Positions 38,401 to 46,541 of a stretch of DNA of 64,000 bases are shown here, piece by piece. This DNA is from Planctomycetota bacterium. GTDB taxonomy: Bacteria > Planctomycetota > UBA1135 > GCA-002686595. The notes under the pieces are model-generated. The model saw only the letters and a program-made list of their open reading frames with translations, was not told where the DNA came from and did not search any database. The position numbers were made by a program, and so were the translations under genes. Location: assembly GCA_016795325.1 (NCBI GenBank), contig JAEUHY010000045.1:186001-250000 (forward strand), in the 5' to 3' direction. Each line of letters begins with the position of its first letter. The stretch's first letter is position 1.

Positions 38401-38960
38401 CGGTGCGCCTGCCCGAGATCATGCCCAGCCTGCGCATCCGCCAGATGACGCCGTTCGGGAACATGCACGTGAAGATCTCGGTCGACCCGCAGCAGCACAA
38501 AGAGCGCGAAGTCTTCGCCCAGCTCGGCAAGGGCGGCGACGTCGCCAACTCCGACCTCGAAGCGATCTGCCGCTTGCTCTCGCTCTGGCTGCGCTCCAAC
38601 GGCTCGCTCGAACTCGCCATGAAGCAGCTCGAGGGCATCGGCTCCTCGCTCTCGGTGCCCACGCGCGACGGCCGCATCATGTCGCTCGGCGACGGCCTCG
38701 CCAAAGCGCTGGCGCGCTACCTGGACGCCAAGCGCAAGCACGGGCTGCACGCGCTCCTGCTCGGGACCGCGAACCTCGACGCCTCCTCGGCGAGCGCCTC
38801 GTCCGCGCCTGCTCCGTCAACGCCGGCTGCGGCGCCGACTTCGAACGGCCAACCGCGCCACATCGGCCACTACAAGATCCACTGCCCGCAGTGCGACGGG
38901 GAGCTGGCCTTCATGGAAGGCTGCGTGAAGTGCCACGGGTGCGGGTTTAGTCAGTGCTGA
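35475..38960 (+). CDS. nrdJ: Class II (B12-dependent) ribonucleotide reductase, intein-containing precursor
   Basis: 1161-residue precursor from a GTG with AAGGAG 7 bases upstream; about 872 residues after intein removal. The enzyme makes deoxyribonucleotides using adenosylcobalamin. Visible landmarks are LMNAGREMGMLSACFVLPVEDS (first redox Cys), GGGTGFSFSRLRP, and the active-site block NPC-GEQPLHPYDSCNLGSINL, which the intein splits just before the thiyl-radical Cys (Cys627 in the precursor). Further on are NSYTTTVAPTGTISIIADCSGGIEP and a TSCPD-type region at ~980-1095. The C-terminus is a four-Cys zinc-ribbon tail (CPQCDG...CVKCHGCG). No nrdR is seen nearby. Confidence 0.94.
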   Translation: MNPAVASPALSTVKSLSKSAGFVAQALALKPAQAQAALDALDPPAELGEPQLTENATKVLQQRYLKKDLATGKVSESPRQLFWRVAAHIARPELTFPGGTPQKALARAAEFYDLMARKLFMPNSPTLMNAGREMGMLSACFVLPVEDSIEGIFDSIKATALIQKAGGGTGFSFSRLRPQGDVVTSSGGTTEGPLSFIQVFSKATDAIQQGAFRRGANMGILRVDHPDVVRFIEFKDDLSKLQNYNISVTVTDKFIAELRSNPDQHHQVQNPRTKVWSKLDKRGADGKPTGEFWSVGEVWNLIIAHAWRTGEPGVVFIDRINARNPIKNVGLIEATNPCVTADTWVHTAEGPRQVSELIARPFVARVDGCDFASGPEGFFRTAQKDVLRLETVEGHALRLTADHRVRRVVRRTRDVLESEWTAAGDLRPGDELVLSNHRAAREWAGPHSADERGARDSRFSGSPAASSVALHASSRTRTSRSRVELRDGERNSSASCVGLLRTLFDDAAQVRLHGGDVAIELSLDSLESSSSAQRMLLRLGIASSVSGTTLRITDDNLREFRDVVGFSDTDKAVRLETLLESYGRALNRERFVARVARIAPDGCEDVYDVQVPGANCFDANGLIAHNCGEQPLHPYDSCNLGSINLGLFVSGEGAQAKFDWDGYKAVIHTTTRFLDNVIEANKYPLPAIDKMSKTTRRIGLGVMGFADALFKLGLAYNSPEGCAFGEEVMRVMNDESHNASEELAKERGPFPAWEGSDWQKEGRKLRNSYTTTVAPTGTISIIADCSGGIEPMFSLAFIRQVMKDTSGKPTVMREVNYVFEEHARRLGLWSEELLEKLLEQGTLAELDVPQDFKRVFVTARDISPQWHMRMQAAFQRHCDSSISKTINFPHEATVEEVRAIYELAIDLDVKGVTVYRDGCRDVQPMALKGSTSRKEGESAPAPVTEAAAAAPAAAPAREPALSDTAIIPSVKLDPSPVRLPEIMPSLRIRQMTPFGNMHVKISVDPQQHKEREVFAQLGKGGDVANSDLEAICRLLSLWLRSNGSLELAMKQLEGIGSSLSVPTRDGRIMSLGDGLAKALARYLDAKRKHGLHALLLGTANLDASSASASSAPAPSTPAAAPTSNGQPRHIGHYKIHCPQCDGELAFMEGCVKCHGCGFSQC
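36486..37352 (+). other. Intein within NrdJ with degraded homing-endonuclease region
   Basis: 289 residues, precursor 338-626. It begins with Cys1 (CVTADTWVHTAEG, block A), has the TADHR block B His (HALRLTADHRVRR), and ends with DVYDVQVPGANCFDANGLIAHN (blocks F/G, terminal His-Asn), followed by Cys+1. All splicing residues are therefore present. A LAGLIDADG-type endonuclease core can be traced in the middle (VGLLRTLFDDAAQ, then LLRLGIASSV, NLREFRDVVGF). The second motif has lost its usual acidic D-G ending, and no first motif is visible in the Ser/Arg-rich stretch before it. Splicing is probably intact and homing probably lost. Confidence 0.92.
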
Positions 38961-38998
38961 GCCGCTGAGGCAAGACAACACAATCCCGACGTCTGGCT

Positions 38999-39916
38999 AT
39001 GGAACCTTGGAGGGCGTTTGAAGCACTTGTTGAGAGGATCTACCGTTCACTGTCACCCGGTGCTACCGTCAAAGCGAACGAGCAGATTCGTGGCAAAAGT
39101 GGTGCTGTTCGGAAAATTGACGTCTCAATTCGAACTCACGTCGCAGGACAGGATCTCCTGGTAGTGGTTGATGCGAAACTGCATAGGAAACCCGTATCGA
39201 TGGAGAAGGTCTCTGCCTTTGCCGGGCAGGTCGCGGATGTTCGGGCCAGCAAGGGGGTGATGATCAGCGACTCCGGGTTCACTGCTGGTGCAAAGCAGAT
39301 CGCAGTAGACTTGGGAATCGATCTTTGCGAGGCGATCGACGCATCCACGCGGCCTTGGCAGCAGGACCTCAGTATTCCCGTTATATTTCAGGAGTTCGAG
39401 ATTGCGTTCGAAATAAACGCCACAAGTGAACCGTTCGATCACCGCGTAGAAGCGCTAAACAGGGACTGGGTCCGAGTCGTGCTTGTTCGCGCCGAAGATG
39501 GAGCCCCCGTGTCCTGGCCCGACCTTGTCTGCCAGCTTTGGAACCAAGGCTCCATGAACCAGATCCCCGGACACCACGTGATGCAACTTCCAGCAAAGGA
39601 CTATGCTGTCCAACTGGGGAAAGAACTGAGGTATCCGACGAAAGTTCGGATCAACTATCAGGTCACCAGACGAGACTGGCTCAAAAGACTCCGACCCGAC
39701 GACTACCTCGGAATCACGAGTGTGCTTACGAAGAGGGGCGAGGTCCACGGCAAACTAGACATGCGCAAGGCCGTGTTCAATCGGGACGCCAGCTGGCAGA
39801 TCGTCGATGATTTGGGGTCGCTGAGCTTCCGCGAAGGTGCGGTGATTCGCGCCACGGCCAAGTTCACACCAAGCCACGTGACATTCGATGGTGGCTCCTA
39901 CGAAGTAACTAGCTGA
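38999..39916 (+). CDS. Mrr-like restriction endonuclease-fold protein
   Basis: 305 residues. The N-terminal ~115 residues carry the PD-(D/E)xK nuclease pattern of Mrr-type domains: a helix with FEALVERIYRSL, RKIDVSIR with Asp41, then LLVVVDAKLHRKPVS with Asp58-x-Lys60, then VMISDSGFTAGAKQIA with its Ser/Phe-rich block. The C-terminal ~190 residues are unrecognised and could recognise DNA or modified bases. G+C is visibly lower and codon use less GC-biased than in the flanking nrdJ gene, as expected for an acquired defence gene. It is the first gene of the accessory island. Confidence 0.75.
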   Translation: MEPWRAFEALVERIYRSLSPGATVKANEQIRGKSGAVRKIDVSIRTHVAGQDLLVVVDAKLHRKPVSMEKVSAFAGQVADVRASKGVMISDSGFTAGAKQIAVDLGIDLCEAIDASTRPWQQDLSIPVIFQEFEIAFEINATSEPFDHRVEALNRDWVRVVLVRAEDGAPVSWPDLVCQLWNQGSMNQIPGHHVMQLPAKDYAVQLGKELRYPTKVRINYQVTRRDWLKRLRPDDYLGITSVLTKRGEVHGKLDMRKAVFNRDASWQIVDDLGSLSFREGAVIRATAKFTPSHVTFDGGSYEVTS

Positions 39917-40016
39917 TCCCGGAGTACGGAGTCAGGCTTCCTCCTCCACGAACTGACTTCGCGCAACTCCTGCGGTTCACGTGTCCGCATAGGAGCACGG
40001 GCTTAGGATCGCGCGC

Positions 40017-40868
40017 GTGGAATGTCTGCGACTAGCTTCAAGGCTCGACACGGGCACGCTCTCTGAGTGGGCGTCCGTGAGGGGCCACGCGGAGCAGGCA
40101 GGTGTGCTCGCCATCCAAGTCCCCGGTGATGCGTTCTATCGGTCCATCGTGTTGGTCGCGTTCGCAGCATGCGTCGCCCATCGCGCCGAACGAGGGCTGG
40201 TCACACGCCTTGAGACCAACGATCCAGGATCGGAGCTGTGGCGGCACTTGCGGAGCATCGACTTCTTCAACGTCCTCGGCGTCGAAGCCTCCGACTCGCC
40301 GGAGCAAGGCGCGTCCGACGATCGCTGCGCTCCGTTGCTTCGCATCACGGACTTCGCCGTTGCGCGTCGCAACGCGGAAGCTCCCGCCCACTCAATCGAA
40401 AGGAAACTGCCCACGCTCGCGCCCAGCCCTGCGCGCATGGCGCGCTTCGTCATGGAGGAGCTGGGCGCGAACATCGTGCAGCACTCGGCTCGGCCACAGA
40501 CAGGTTTCGGGCTTGCTCAGGCGTTCCCCAAGCTTGGGCGGTTCGAGTTGGCGTTTGCCGATCGCGGCGTCGGGTTCGCGGCGAGCTTGCAGCGCAATCC
40601 AGAGCTCGCGGGCCGCATTCACAGCGACGCTGAGGCGCTCCGCTTCTGGTTCGCGCCCAAGGATCAAGGCGTCGTGGCCAGAATTTCGGCTCTAGGTCTT
40701 GCGCCACCCAGACCTACTTCCAGGCCCCTATACGCCCTCACACGTGACCACGCGTATCAGGCAAGCCTTGCAGCACCCCATCTCCCCCTCGATCCAGAGC
40801 ATGGACCTGATGGCCAGGCCATGGATCCTGGCCTCCATCCCCCGACACTCTATCATCACCCATCATGA
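40017..40868 (+). pseudogene. GHKL/HATPase-like protein, probably truncated
   Basis: The frame codes 283 residues. Residues ~1-220 look like an anti-sigma-kinase or GHKL-ATPase-type protein: an N-terminal STAS-like alpha/beta stretch, then FVMEELGANIVQHS (N-box Glu/Asn), FADRGVGFAASL (G1 box, D-x-G-x-G), then DAEALRFWF. Homologous proteins continue with a Gly-rich lid and a final strand. Here, after about base 40680, the reading frame turns into a Pro/His/Ala tail without family features, so the ATPase domain is cut short. The stop overlaps the ATG of the STAND gene (ATGA at 40865-40868), so a coupled but altered protein is possible. A broken gene is the simpler reading. Confidence 0.55.
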
Positions 40869-43800
40869 GGAGCCGGACGAAGCACGCCCTCGCCTACGCC
40901 ACGACCACCGCCGGGATCGCGAGCGAGGTTTTCTTCGGGTTGCAGGAGAAGGCCGGGCCTGCCCTGGCTGCGGAAGGACTGGCGGCCGCCCTCGGTGCCC
41001 CTGGCGCCGGACTTCTTCTCGGCGTCCTTGCCAAAGCCGGCGGCTCGGCGCTCACCTCCCTCGGCATCAACCTGTTCTCGACGCGGATCGACCAGAGCGC
41101 CGCGGCGGACCTCAACCACGACCTGGCCAAGGCCAGCGGAGCCGCCATCGCGGCCGTGATCCGTTCCGAGGCTCCGCAACAAGCCGGGTTGCGCGCCAAG
41201 CGACGCGAGCTCGATGCCCTCGCCGACGAGATCGAACGTCGCCACGATCCCGAGCAGCTAGAGCGCGCCTCAGGCGAGGCGCCTCCGGTAGATCCTGGTG
41301 AGCTGCTCACGAACCCGGGCGGCTTCCTGAAGCGCATCGCCCTGACACGCGCTGAGTGGGAAGACTACTTGTTTCATGTCGGCAAGGAAGCCTGCGAGCG
41401 CCTGCACCTTGTCGGCACGGACCTGCGCCGGGTCGCCGAGACCCTGGAGGAACACTACGGAGAAGCGCTCTACCGCCAGCTCAAGGCGAGCGCCGCGGAC
41501 GACGGCAAGGCCTTCGCTGGCGCCGTCTTGCGCCTGCTAGAGACGGTCCTCACGCGCCTGGACCGCATGCACGCGGACCTCGCCTCGACCAGCGAGGCAA
41601 CGTGGAAGGCCGTGCTCCAACTGCGCAAGGACCTCGACGTCGGCAAGATGACGGCCGCGATCGACGCCCTCCTCCGTGCCACCAAGGACTACGAGGAGGT
41701 GCTGATCGCTCTGCGAAACACGGTCCAAGACTTGCCCGCCCGCCTGGATGAGCTCGGCGCCAAACTCGACGCACAAACCGCTCTTCTCATCGAGATCGGA
41801 GCGAAGATCGACTCGCAAAGAAGCGGTTCCCATCCCCTCCCCGAGGGTCGCACCAATGTCGGGACGTTGGGCGCACGCTCATTCCACGGCCGCGACGAGA
41901 TCTTCCGCACGCTGCGCGCTCGCTTCGCGCGAACCGATTCCTTCGCCCTCGCCGTCCTGCACGGACCGCCGGGCGTCGGGAAGAGCGAGCTCGCCCGCGA
42001 GTATGCGCGCCGCAACGCTGCGACCTACCCCGGCGGCATGCTCTTCATCGAAGCGATCGGCAGCCTCGCCGCGAGCCTGGCCGAGGTCGGGCGTCGCTTG
42101 CTTGGCCTGCATCGCCCCGATCTCTCCATCGACGACCAGGCCTACTCGGTGCTCTACGCCCTGGGCGAGAAGCCGACTCTCCTGATCCTCGACGGCGTCC
42201 GCGACCCCGCTGAACTCGATCTCTGGCTCCCGTCGGCCAACGCCGCCTGCCACGTGATCGTTACCACAAACAACGGGATGTGGGATCGGGACGCGGGGCC
42301 GATCCGAGTTGATCCCCTTCCGAATGAAGCGGCCCGTATGCTTGTGGCTGATCTGGCACCGGAGGCCGACGAGGCTGGCCGCGAGCTGATAGTTCGACAC
42401 GCCGGGGGAGTCACTCAACAGATAGTACCCGCAGCAAAGGCTCTCAGCCACGCCGCACGAATGCGGCGCAACTTCGACGTCAAGCTCAGCCTGGAGGCAT
42501 CTACATGCTTAGAAGCACCCTACGCATCCCTTGATACAGATGCGCAGCTCATCTTGCATGGCCTTGCATTCCTACGCTCCACTTCTGTTCCATTCGACGA
42601 GCTCCAGATTCAATTCCGTGAGCCCCTTGGTCTAACCAAAGGCACTTTCGACGCTGCTGTGGATAGCTGCCTCAGCACATCGCTTATTGACGCAGCCGAG
42701 GAAGGCGTCAAGCTACATCAGCTGACAGTGGAGTTCATCGAAGGCCGGTCCCTCACAAAGTACGCAGCGGATCGCCTAGTGCCTGTTAGACAGCAGCAGC
42801 GCATGCGATTCATTAAATTGGCGGGGCAAGTCGGCGAGGATCCAGGTAATTCTTGCTCGATCCTCCGTTTTCTTTCTTTCCCCACAGACCCGGCACACTG
42901 GAGGCGCTCCGGCTTGGAACTCGATGGCGCTTCCGTATGCTCCGCCATCGGTTACGCATTAAGGGTGCTCGGGCGATATACGGAGGCGGTACCTTGGCTG
43001 GATCAGGCGGTCGCCACGGCCGAAAAGGGTGATATTGATTGCCGTGTCGATCACCGAGCTCTTGGGATGAGTATGCAAGAGTTGGGCATTTGCCACTCCA
43101 ACATCTCATCTACGCAGGACGGCCTGCCATGGTTCATGCGTGCGGTCGACTCACTGGAGCGCGGTGACTTAGACGGTCGAGTGGATCACGATGCGCTCGC
43201 CAGAAGCTTGCTTCATGTCGGCGTGTGCTATGGAACGAACGGGCTACCCTGGTTTGAGCGTGCAGTTAAGGCAGCGGAGGGTGGCGCTCTATACGGCCGC
43301 CTCGACCATCCGACCCTCGGGGATTGCCTAGAGCACGTCGGAGTGATCCATTCGCTCCTGGGCAGATTCCCAGAGGCATTGTCATGGCTGGAGCGGGCGG
43401 CAGCGGCGAAAGAGCGCGGTGACCTGAAAGGATGCATCGACTCCGACAGCCTTGGGAGGACTTTCCACGCAATCGGTGATTGCCATGCGGGCCTTGAACA
43501 CTTCCGAGATGCGTTGCCTTGGTACGAGCGTGCCGTCACGACAAAAATGCGTGGCGACGTTCATGGCCGCGTCTCACATGCATCAGTTGGAGAGAGTCAA
43601 CACCTGGTTGGCTACTGCAATGCAAACCTTCGACGCTTCCAAGACGCGCTTTTCTGGCTCGAGCGCGCAGTCGCAAGTGCCGAGCATGGCGACTGCCACG
43701 GTCGCATCAACAACGAGACTCGTGGTAAGAGCTTACACTGTGCCGGTGAATGCCTCGTGTACCTCAAGCGTTTTTCAGAAGCTATCCCGCTCTTTGAGCG

Positions 43801-43951
43801 AGCGGTTGCTGCGAAAGAGCTGGGAGACATTCACGGACGTCGCGACAAGGAGAGTCTGCGTTCAACCTTGCTTATGCTCGCCACGTGCCTGGAAGAGTTG
43901 CAGCAATGGGAACGAGCAGCAGGTATCCGCAAATGGGCCGAGAGTCATTAG
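40865..43951 (+). CDS. STAND-family ATPase with C-terminal TPR-like repeats
   Basis: 1028 residues. Residues ~40-75 are hydrophobic and Gly-rich (LGAPGAGLLLGVLAKAGGS), followed by long helices (~100-320) that may form an effector or coiled-coil region. The NB-ARC-like ATPase has Walker A GPPGVGKSE at ~366-374 and Walker B TLLILDGV at ~438-445, then a winged-helix-like part. From ~700 to the end there are repeats of about 48 residues with the recurring phrase ERAVxxxExGDxHGRxxH and a second helix with (I/V)GxCxxxLxxFxEA. Such proteins sense phage or stress ligands with the repeats and activate an N-terminal effector. The C-terminal 1.7 kb is less GC-rich than the N-terminal part. Confidence 0.8.
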   Translation: MRSRTKHALAYATTTAGIASEVFFGLQEKAGPALAAEGLAAALGAPGAGLLLGVLAKAGGSALTSLGINLFSTRIDQSAAADLNHDLAKASGAAIAAVIRSEAPQQAGLRAKRRELDALADEIERRHDPEQLERASGEAPPVDPGELLTNPGGFLKRIALTRAEWEDYLFHVGKEACERLHLVGTDLRRVAETLEEHYGEALYRQLKASAADDGKAFAGAVLRLLETVLTRLDRMHADLASTSEATWKAVLQLRKDLDVGKMTAAIDALLRATKDYEEVLIALRNTVQDLPARLDELGAKLDAQTALLIEIGAKIDSQRSGSHPLPEGRTNVGTLGARSFHGRDEIFRTLRARFARTDSFALAVLHGPPGVGKSELAREYARRNAATYPGGMLFIEAIGSLAASLAEVGRRLLGLHRPDLSIDDQAYSVLYALGEKPTLLILDGVRDPAELDLWLPSANAACHVIVTTNNGMWDRDAGPIRVDPLPNEAARMLVADLAPEADEAGRELIVRHAGGVTQQIVPAAKALSHAARMRRNFDVKLSLEASTCLEAPYASLDTDAQLILHGLAFLRSTSVPFDELQIQFREPLGLTKGTFDAAVDSCLSTSLIDAAEEGVKLHQLTVEFIEGRSLTKYAADRLVPVRQQQRMRFIKLAGQVGEDPGNSCSILRFLSFPTDPAHWRRSGLELDGASVCSAIGYALRVLGRYTEAVPWLDQAVATAEKGDIDCRVDHRALGMSMQELGICHSNISSTQDGLPWFMRAVDSLERGDLDGRVDHDALARSLLHVGVCYGTNGLPWFERAVKAAEGGALYGRLDHPTLGDCLEHVGVIHSLLGRFPEALSWLERAAAAKERGDLKGCIDSDSLGRTFHAIGDCHAGLEHFRDALPWYERAVTTKMRGDVHGRVSHASVGESQHLVGYCNANLRRFQDALFWLERAVASAEHGDCHGRINNETRGKSLHCAGECLVYLKRFSEAIPLFERAVAAKELGDIHGRRDKESLRSTLLMLATCLEELQQWERAAGIRKWAESH

Positions 43952-44334
43952 CCGCATTTTCTTGCTCGAGCAAATCGACGTAACGGGCGTGCCCGGGCGC
44001 GCTTTTTGCGGCCGAGCCCACTGCGAGGTCAAGCCGAGTGTGCAACATGGAAACCAGGCGCTGCGTCCCACGAAGCACTGAGCCCGAAGGGCGCGCCGCT
44101 CAGGAAGGAGTGCCGTTGCCGCGACGGATGGAGCCGAACCGTGATTGCCGGGGACCCGCGGGCTGCGCGCAGGCGCCCGGCGAGGTGCTGACGGCACCGT
44201 GAAAATGGCCCCCGCGGCGCCCTGAAAAGGGATCCCCGGGGAGGCGCCACCTGTCAGCCCAGCGGGGTGGGCGGCCGATAGATGCTGTGCTAGATTCGAA
44301 TTCGACCCGAATTCCGTTCGACGAAGGCCTCGCC
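43952..44334. other. Gene-free gap with probable IS21-like end remnant
   Basis: No gene of convincing quality is present. Read on the minus strand, 44190-44245 carries two direct repeats of the form CC-N-TTTTCA in a GC-rich background (complement of 44201-44210 and 44221-44230), a layout typical of the multiple terminal repeats of IS21-family elements. The adjacent part up to ~44095 has no intact istA or istB. It is probably a decayed insertion-sequence end beside the defence island. Confidence 0.4.
44290..44325. promoter_or_regulatory. Candidate operator of the toxin-antitoxin pair
   Basis: Just upstream of the antitoxin start there are two GAATTC-centred half sites in ATTCGAATTCGACCCGAATT, the first part of a CGAATTCG palindrome. 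Phd/RelB antitoxins usually bind such sites to repress their own operon. The ribosome-binding site GAAGG follows at about 44323-44327. Confidence 0.4.
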
Positions 44335-44634
44335 ATGCTCGACGTCAGCCAGGACATCCACTCCCTCACCGAGTTCAAGACCAGGACCCCTGAGTTCCTG
44401 GCGCGGCTGCAGCAGAGCGAACGCGCGGTCCTGCTCACGGTCAACGGCAAGGCCGAGATCGCGGTGATGAGCGCAGCGACGTTCCAGCATGTGCTGGAGG
44501 CGCTTCGCACGCTCGACGCGATTCGCGGGATCGAGGCGGGTCTGGAGGACATGAAGGCGGGTCGCACGAGGCCCGCTGACGACTTCTTCGCGGAGCTGCG
44601 AAGGAAGCGAGGTCTCGCGGAGCGGCCGGAGTGA
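44335..44634 (+). CDS. Type II antitoxin, Phd/YefM-RelB type
   Basis: 99 residues from the ATG at 44335, chosen over an ATG 48 bases upstream because GAAGG sits 7 bases before it and the protein then starts at the DNA-binding domain. MLDVSQDIHSLTEFKTRTPEF followed by RAVLLTVNGKAEIAVMSAATF is the Phd/YefM pattern: an N-terminal dimerising DNA-binding domain and a C-terminal toxin-neutralising tail. It should repress the operon and block the toxin. The stop overlaps the toxin start. Confidence 0.88.
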   Translation: MLDVSQDIHSLTEFKTRTPEFLARLQQSERAVLLTVNGKAEIAVMSAATFQHVLEALRTLDAIRGIEAGLEDMKAGRTRPADDFFAELRRKRGLAERPE

Positions 44635-44957
44635 CGTACCGGGTGCGGACGACCCAGCGTGCCGAGGCGGACGCTGAGGCCATGTACCTCTGGATCGCGG
44701 AGCACGAAGCGCAGCCGGTCAACGCGCTCCGCTGGCTGGACGGGCTCCAAGACGCCATCGCGTCGCTGCGCGAGCATCCGCTGCGCTGCCCACGCGCGCC
44801 CGAGACCGCTCACTTCGACGCTGAGGTTCGCCAGCTTCTCTTCCACAGCCATCGAGTGCTGTTCGTCGTCGAGGGCGAAGACGTGGTCGTGCTGCACATC
44901 CGACACGCGAGTCGCCTCCCGGCGAACGATGAGGACCTCGCGGGCGCTGAGGACTAG
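44631..44957 (+). CDS. Type II toxin, RelE/ParE superfamily
   Basis: 108 residues from a GTG overlapping the antitoxin stop (GTGA at 44631-44634). The sequence YRVRTTQRAEADAEAMYLWIAEH, then ALRWLDGLQDAIASLREHPLRCPRAPE, then VRQLLFHSHRVLFVVEGEDVVVLHIRHASR is the standard ParE/RelE-fold toxin, with the conserved Arg in the third strand and a C-terminal HIRHASR. Helical extension and charge fit ParE (gyrase inhibition) somewhat better than RelE (mRNA cleavage), but this cannot be settled by eye. It is a stability module at the edge of the defence island. Confidence 0.88.
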   Translation: MTYRVRTTQRAEADAEAMYLWIAEHEAQPVNALRWLDGLQDAIASLREHPLRCPRAPETAHFDAEVRQLLFHSHRVLFVVEGEDVVVLHIRHASRLPANDEDLAGAED

Positions 44958-45239
44958 GAACCGTGGCGGCGAAGGGTGGACGACGCCCACGTCAAGCCGC
45001 TCGGGAGCGATGCATCGTCGGTCGCGTCGCCAACGGCCGGAACGAGGTGACAACGGTCGTTGTCGGAAGAGCGGAACGAGTCCGGCCGGTTCGGAAACAT
45101 GTGTTTCCTTACCCGCGGCTAAGGAAACAGATCGGCGGAGAAGTTTGCTTAGCGAGGGCTGCAGGCGCGTTGGCGGGCCTTTCCGTGGGCGCGCCGGTCT
45201 CGACAGGCAGAGGTCGAGTTCGCGGCCGCGCGCCCGCCA

Positions 45240-45430
45240 TCACGGACGGAAGCGCTCGAAGCCCTTGCCCGTGAAGTGCTGGGGGCCGTGCTTGTGCGTG
45301 CCGAGCCAGAGGCCGCCCTCGTTGTCGGTGGAGATCGAGAACATCGTGATATCGGCGCCACAAGCGTCCTTCAGCGGGCAGTGGGTGAGCTTCGCGTCGT
45401 CGTACTCGAACACGCCGCCGGTGTAATGTC
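45240..45430 (-). pseudogene. C-terminal fragment of a beta-propeller protein
   Basis: A minus-strand frame of ~63 codons ends at 45240 and reads TMFSISTDNEGGLWLGTHKHGPQHFTGKGFERFRP in pieces. The LWLGT...F.GK.FERF pattern is the last blade of a two-component-regulator-type propeller (Reg_prop). No start or upstream blades exist, because the region beyond 45430 is the start of the beta-lactamase gene. It is a decayed remnant. The 280 bases before it (44958-45239) hold nothing that I can support. Confidence 0.6.
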
Positions 45431-45438
45431 GCGCGCGC

Positions 45439-46359
45439 ATGAACCACGCACGCTGCGATCGTCGTTCCGTCTTGTTGTTGGCCGCGGGAGCGGCGCTCGC
45501 CAGCTGTCGCACGTCGACGAGCCGCTCGCGGGTGGAGGAGTTGGAGAGCGAGCTGGCGCGGCTCGAAGGCGGTGGGCGCCTCGGCGTCGCGGTGCTCGAC
45601 ACACGCGCAGGCGCGTTGATCGGGCGCCGGCTCGACGAGCGCTTCGCGCTGTGTTCGACGTTCAAGCTCGTGCTCGCGGCGATGGTGCTCGAGCGCGCCG
45701 CGCCCGGCGGACGAGCGCTCGACGAACGCGTGAGCTTCGGCGCCGAGGAGCTGGTGTCCCATGGACCGGTTACGAAGGCTGCGGTCGAAGCGGCTGCGGC
45801 GCGTGGCGCGAGCAGAGCGGAGTTGAGCCTGGGTGAGCTCGCGCATGCGGCGCAGACCTCGAGTGACGGCGTCGCTGCCAACCTGTTGCTGCGCGAACTC
45901 GGCGGTCCGGCGGCGCTCAATGCGTTTTGCCGCGCTCACGGCGACTCGTTCACGCGGCTCGATCGCTTCGAGCCCGAGATGAACGACGTGCGACCCGGCG
46001 ACGAACGCGACACGACCGCGCCGCGCGCGATGGCGCAGCTCGTCGGAGCGTTGCTCGGCGGCGCGCTCGCGCCCGAGGCGCGAAACACGCTGCGCCAGTG
46101 GATGATCGAGACGCGCACCGGCGCAGCGCGCGTGCGCCGCGGGCTGCCGAACGATTGGCTCGCGGGCGACAAGACGGGCACCGGCGGCGGCGACGGTGTG
46201 ACGGTCAAGTGCAACGACGTCGTGTGGATCGAGCCGTCGGGCCGCGCGCCGCTCGTCGTCGCGGCGTACTACGACACGGGCACGGTCGCCGAGTGGCCGA
46301 GCGACGCCGACCAGGCCGTGTTGGCCGAAGTTGGCCGCTGCGTAGCGAAGTTCGCCTGA
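45439..46359 (+). CDS. Class A beta-lactamase, exported
   Basis: 306 residues. The N-terminus MNHARCDRRSVLLLAAGAALASC combines a twin-arginine motif with a lipobox (Cys23), so export by Tat as a lipoprotein is likely. The active site is complete except at one position. LCSTFK holds nucleophile Ser73 and Lys76 (Ambler 70/73, with a Cys at 69), RFEPEMND has Glu178 and Asn182 (Ambler 166/170), and DKTGTGG has Lys245 (Ambler 234). The SDN loop reads SDG (Ser142-Asp143-Gly144), a change at Ambler 132. It is probably a penicillin- or cephalosporin-hydrolysing enzyme of the native chromosome. No regulator (blaI/ampR) is adjacent. Confidence 0.9.
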   Translation: MNHARCDRRSVLLLAAGAALASCRTSTSRSRVEELESELARLEGGGRLGVAVLDTRAGALIGRRLDERFALCSTFKLVLAAMVLERAAPGGRALDERVSFGAEELVSHGPVTKAAVEAAAARGASRAELSLGELAHAAQTSSDGVAANLLLRELGGPAALNAFCRAHGDSFTRLDRFEPEMNDVRPGDERDTTAPRAMAQLVGALLGGALAPEARNTLRQWMIETRTGAARVRRGLPNDWLAGDKTGTGGGDGVTVKCNDVVWIEPSGRAPLVVAAYYDTGTVAEWPSDADQAVLAEVGRCVAKFA

Positions 46360-46541
46360 GAAGGAGTGCGTGCGAACACCACGCGCCCCGCGTCGATTCA
46401 TGCTCGTTTTCGTCGCGGCGCGCACGGTCTTCGAACTCGCGCGCGGCCGGCGCGTGAGGTCCGAGACCGGCGCCGGAGTCGTACGTGCAGCTCTGTACGG
46501 GCCGGCGCACGCGGAGCGTCGGCGCGGATACGCTGCGAGGT

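Noticed and set aside
43951..44334. Complete IS21 element
   Set aside because: Only the terminal-repeat-like end is visible; no istA or istB frame is present.
44963..45274. Small open frame after the toxin gene
   Set aside because: It has no recognisable domain, has Arg/Gly-rich low-complexity composition and no ribosome-binding site, and it overlaps the propeller remnant on the other strand.
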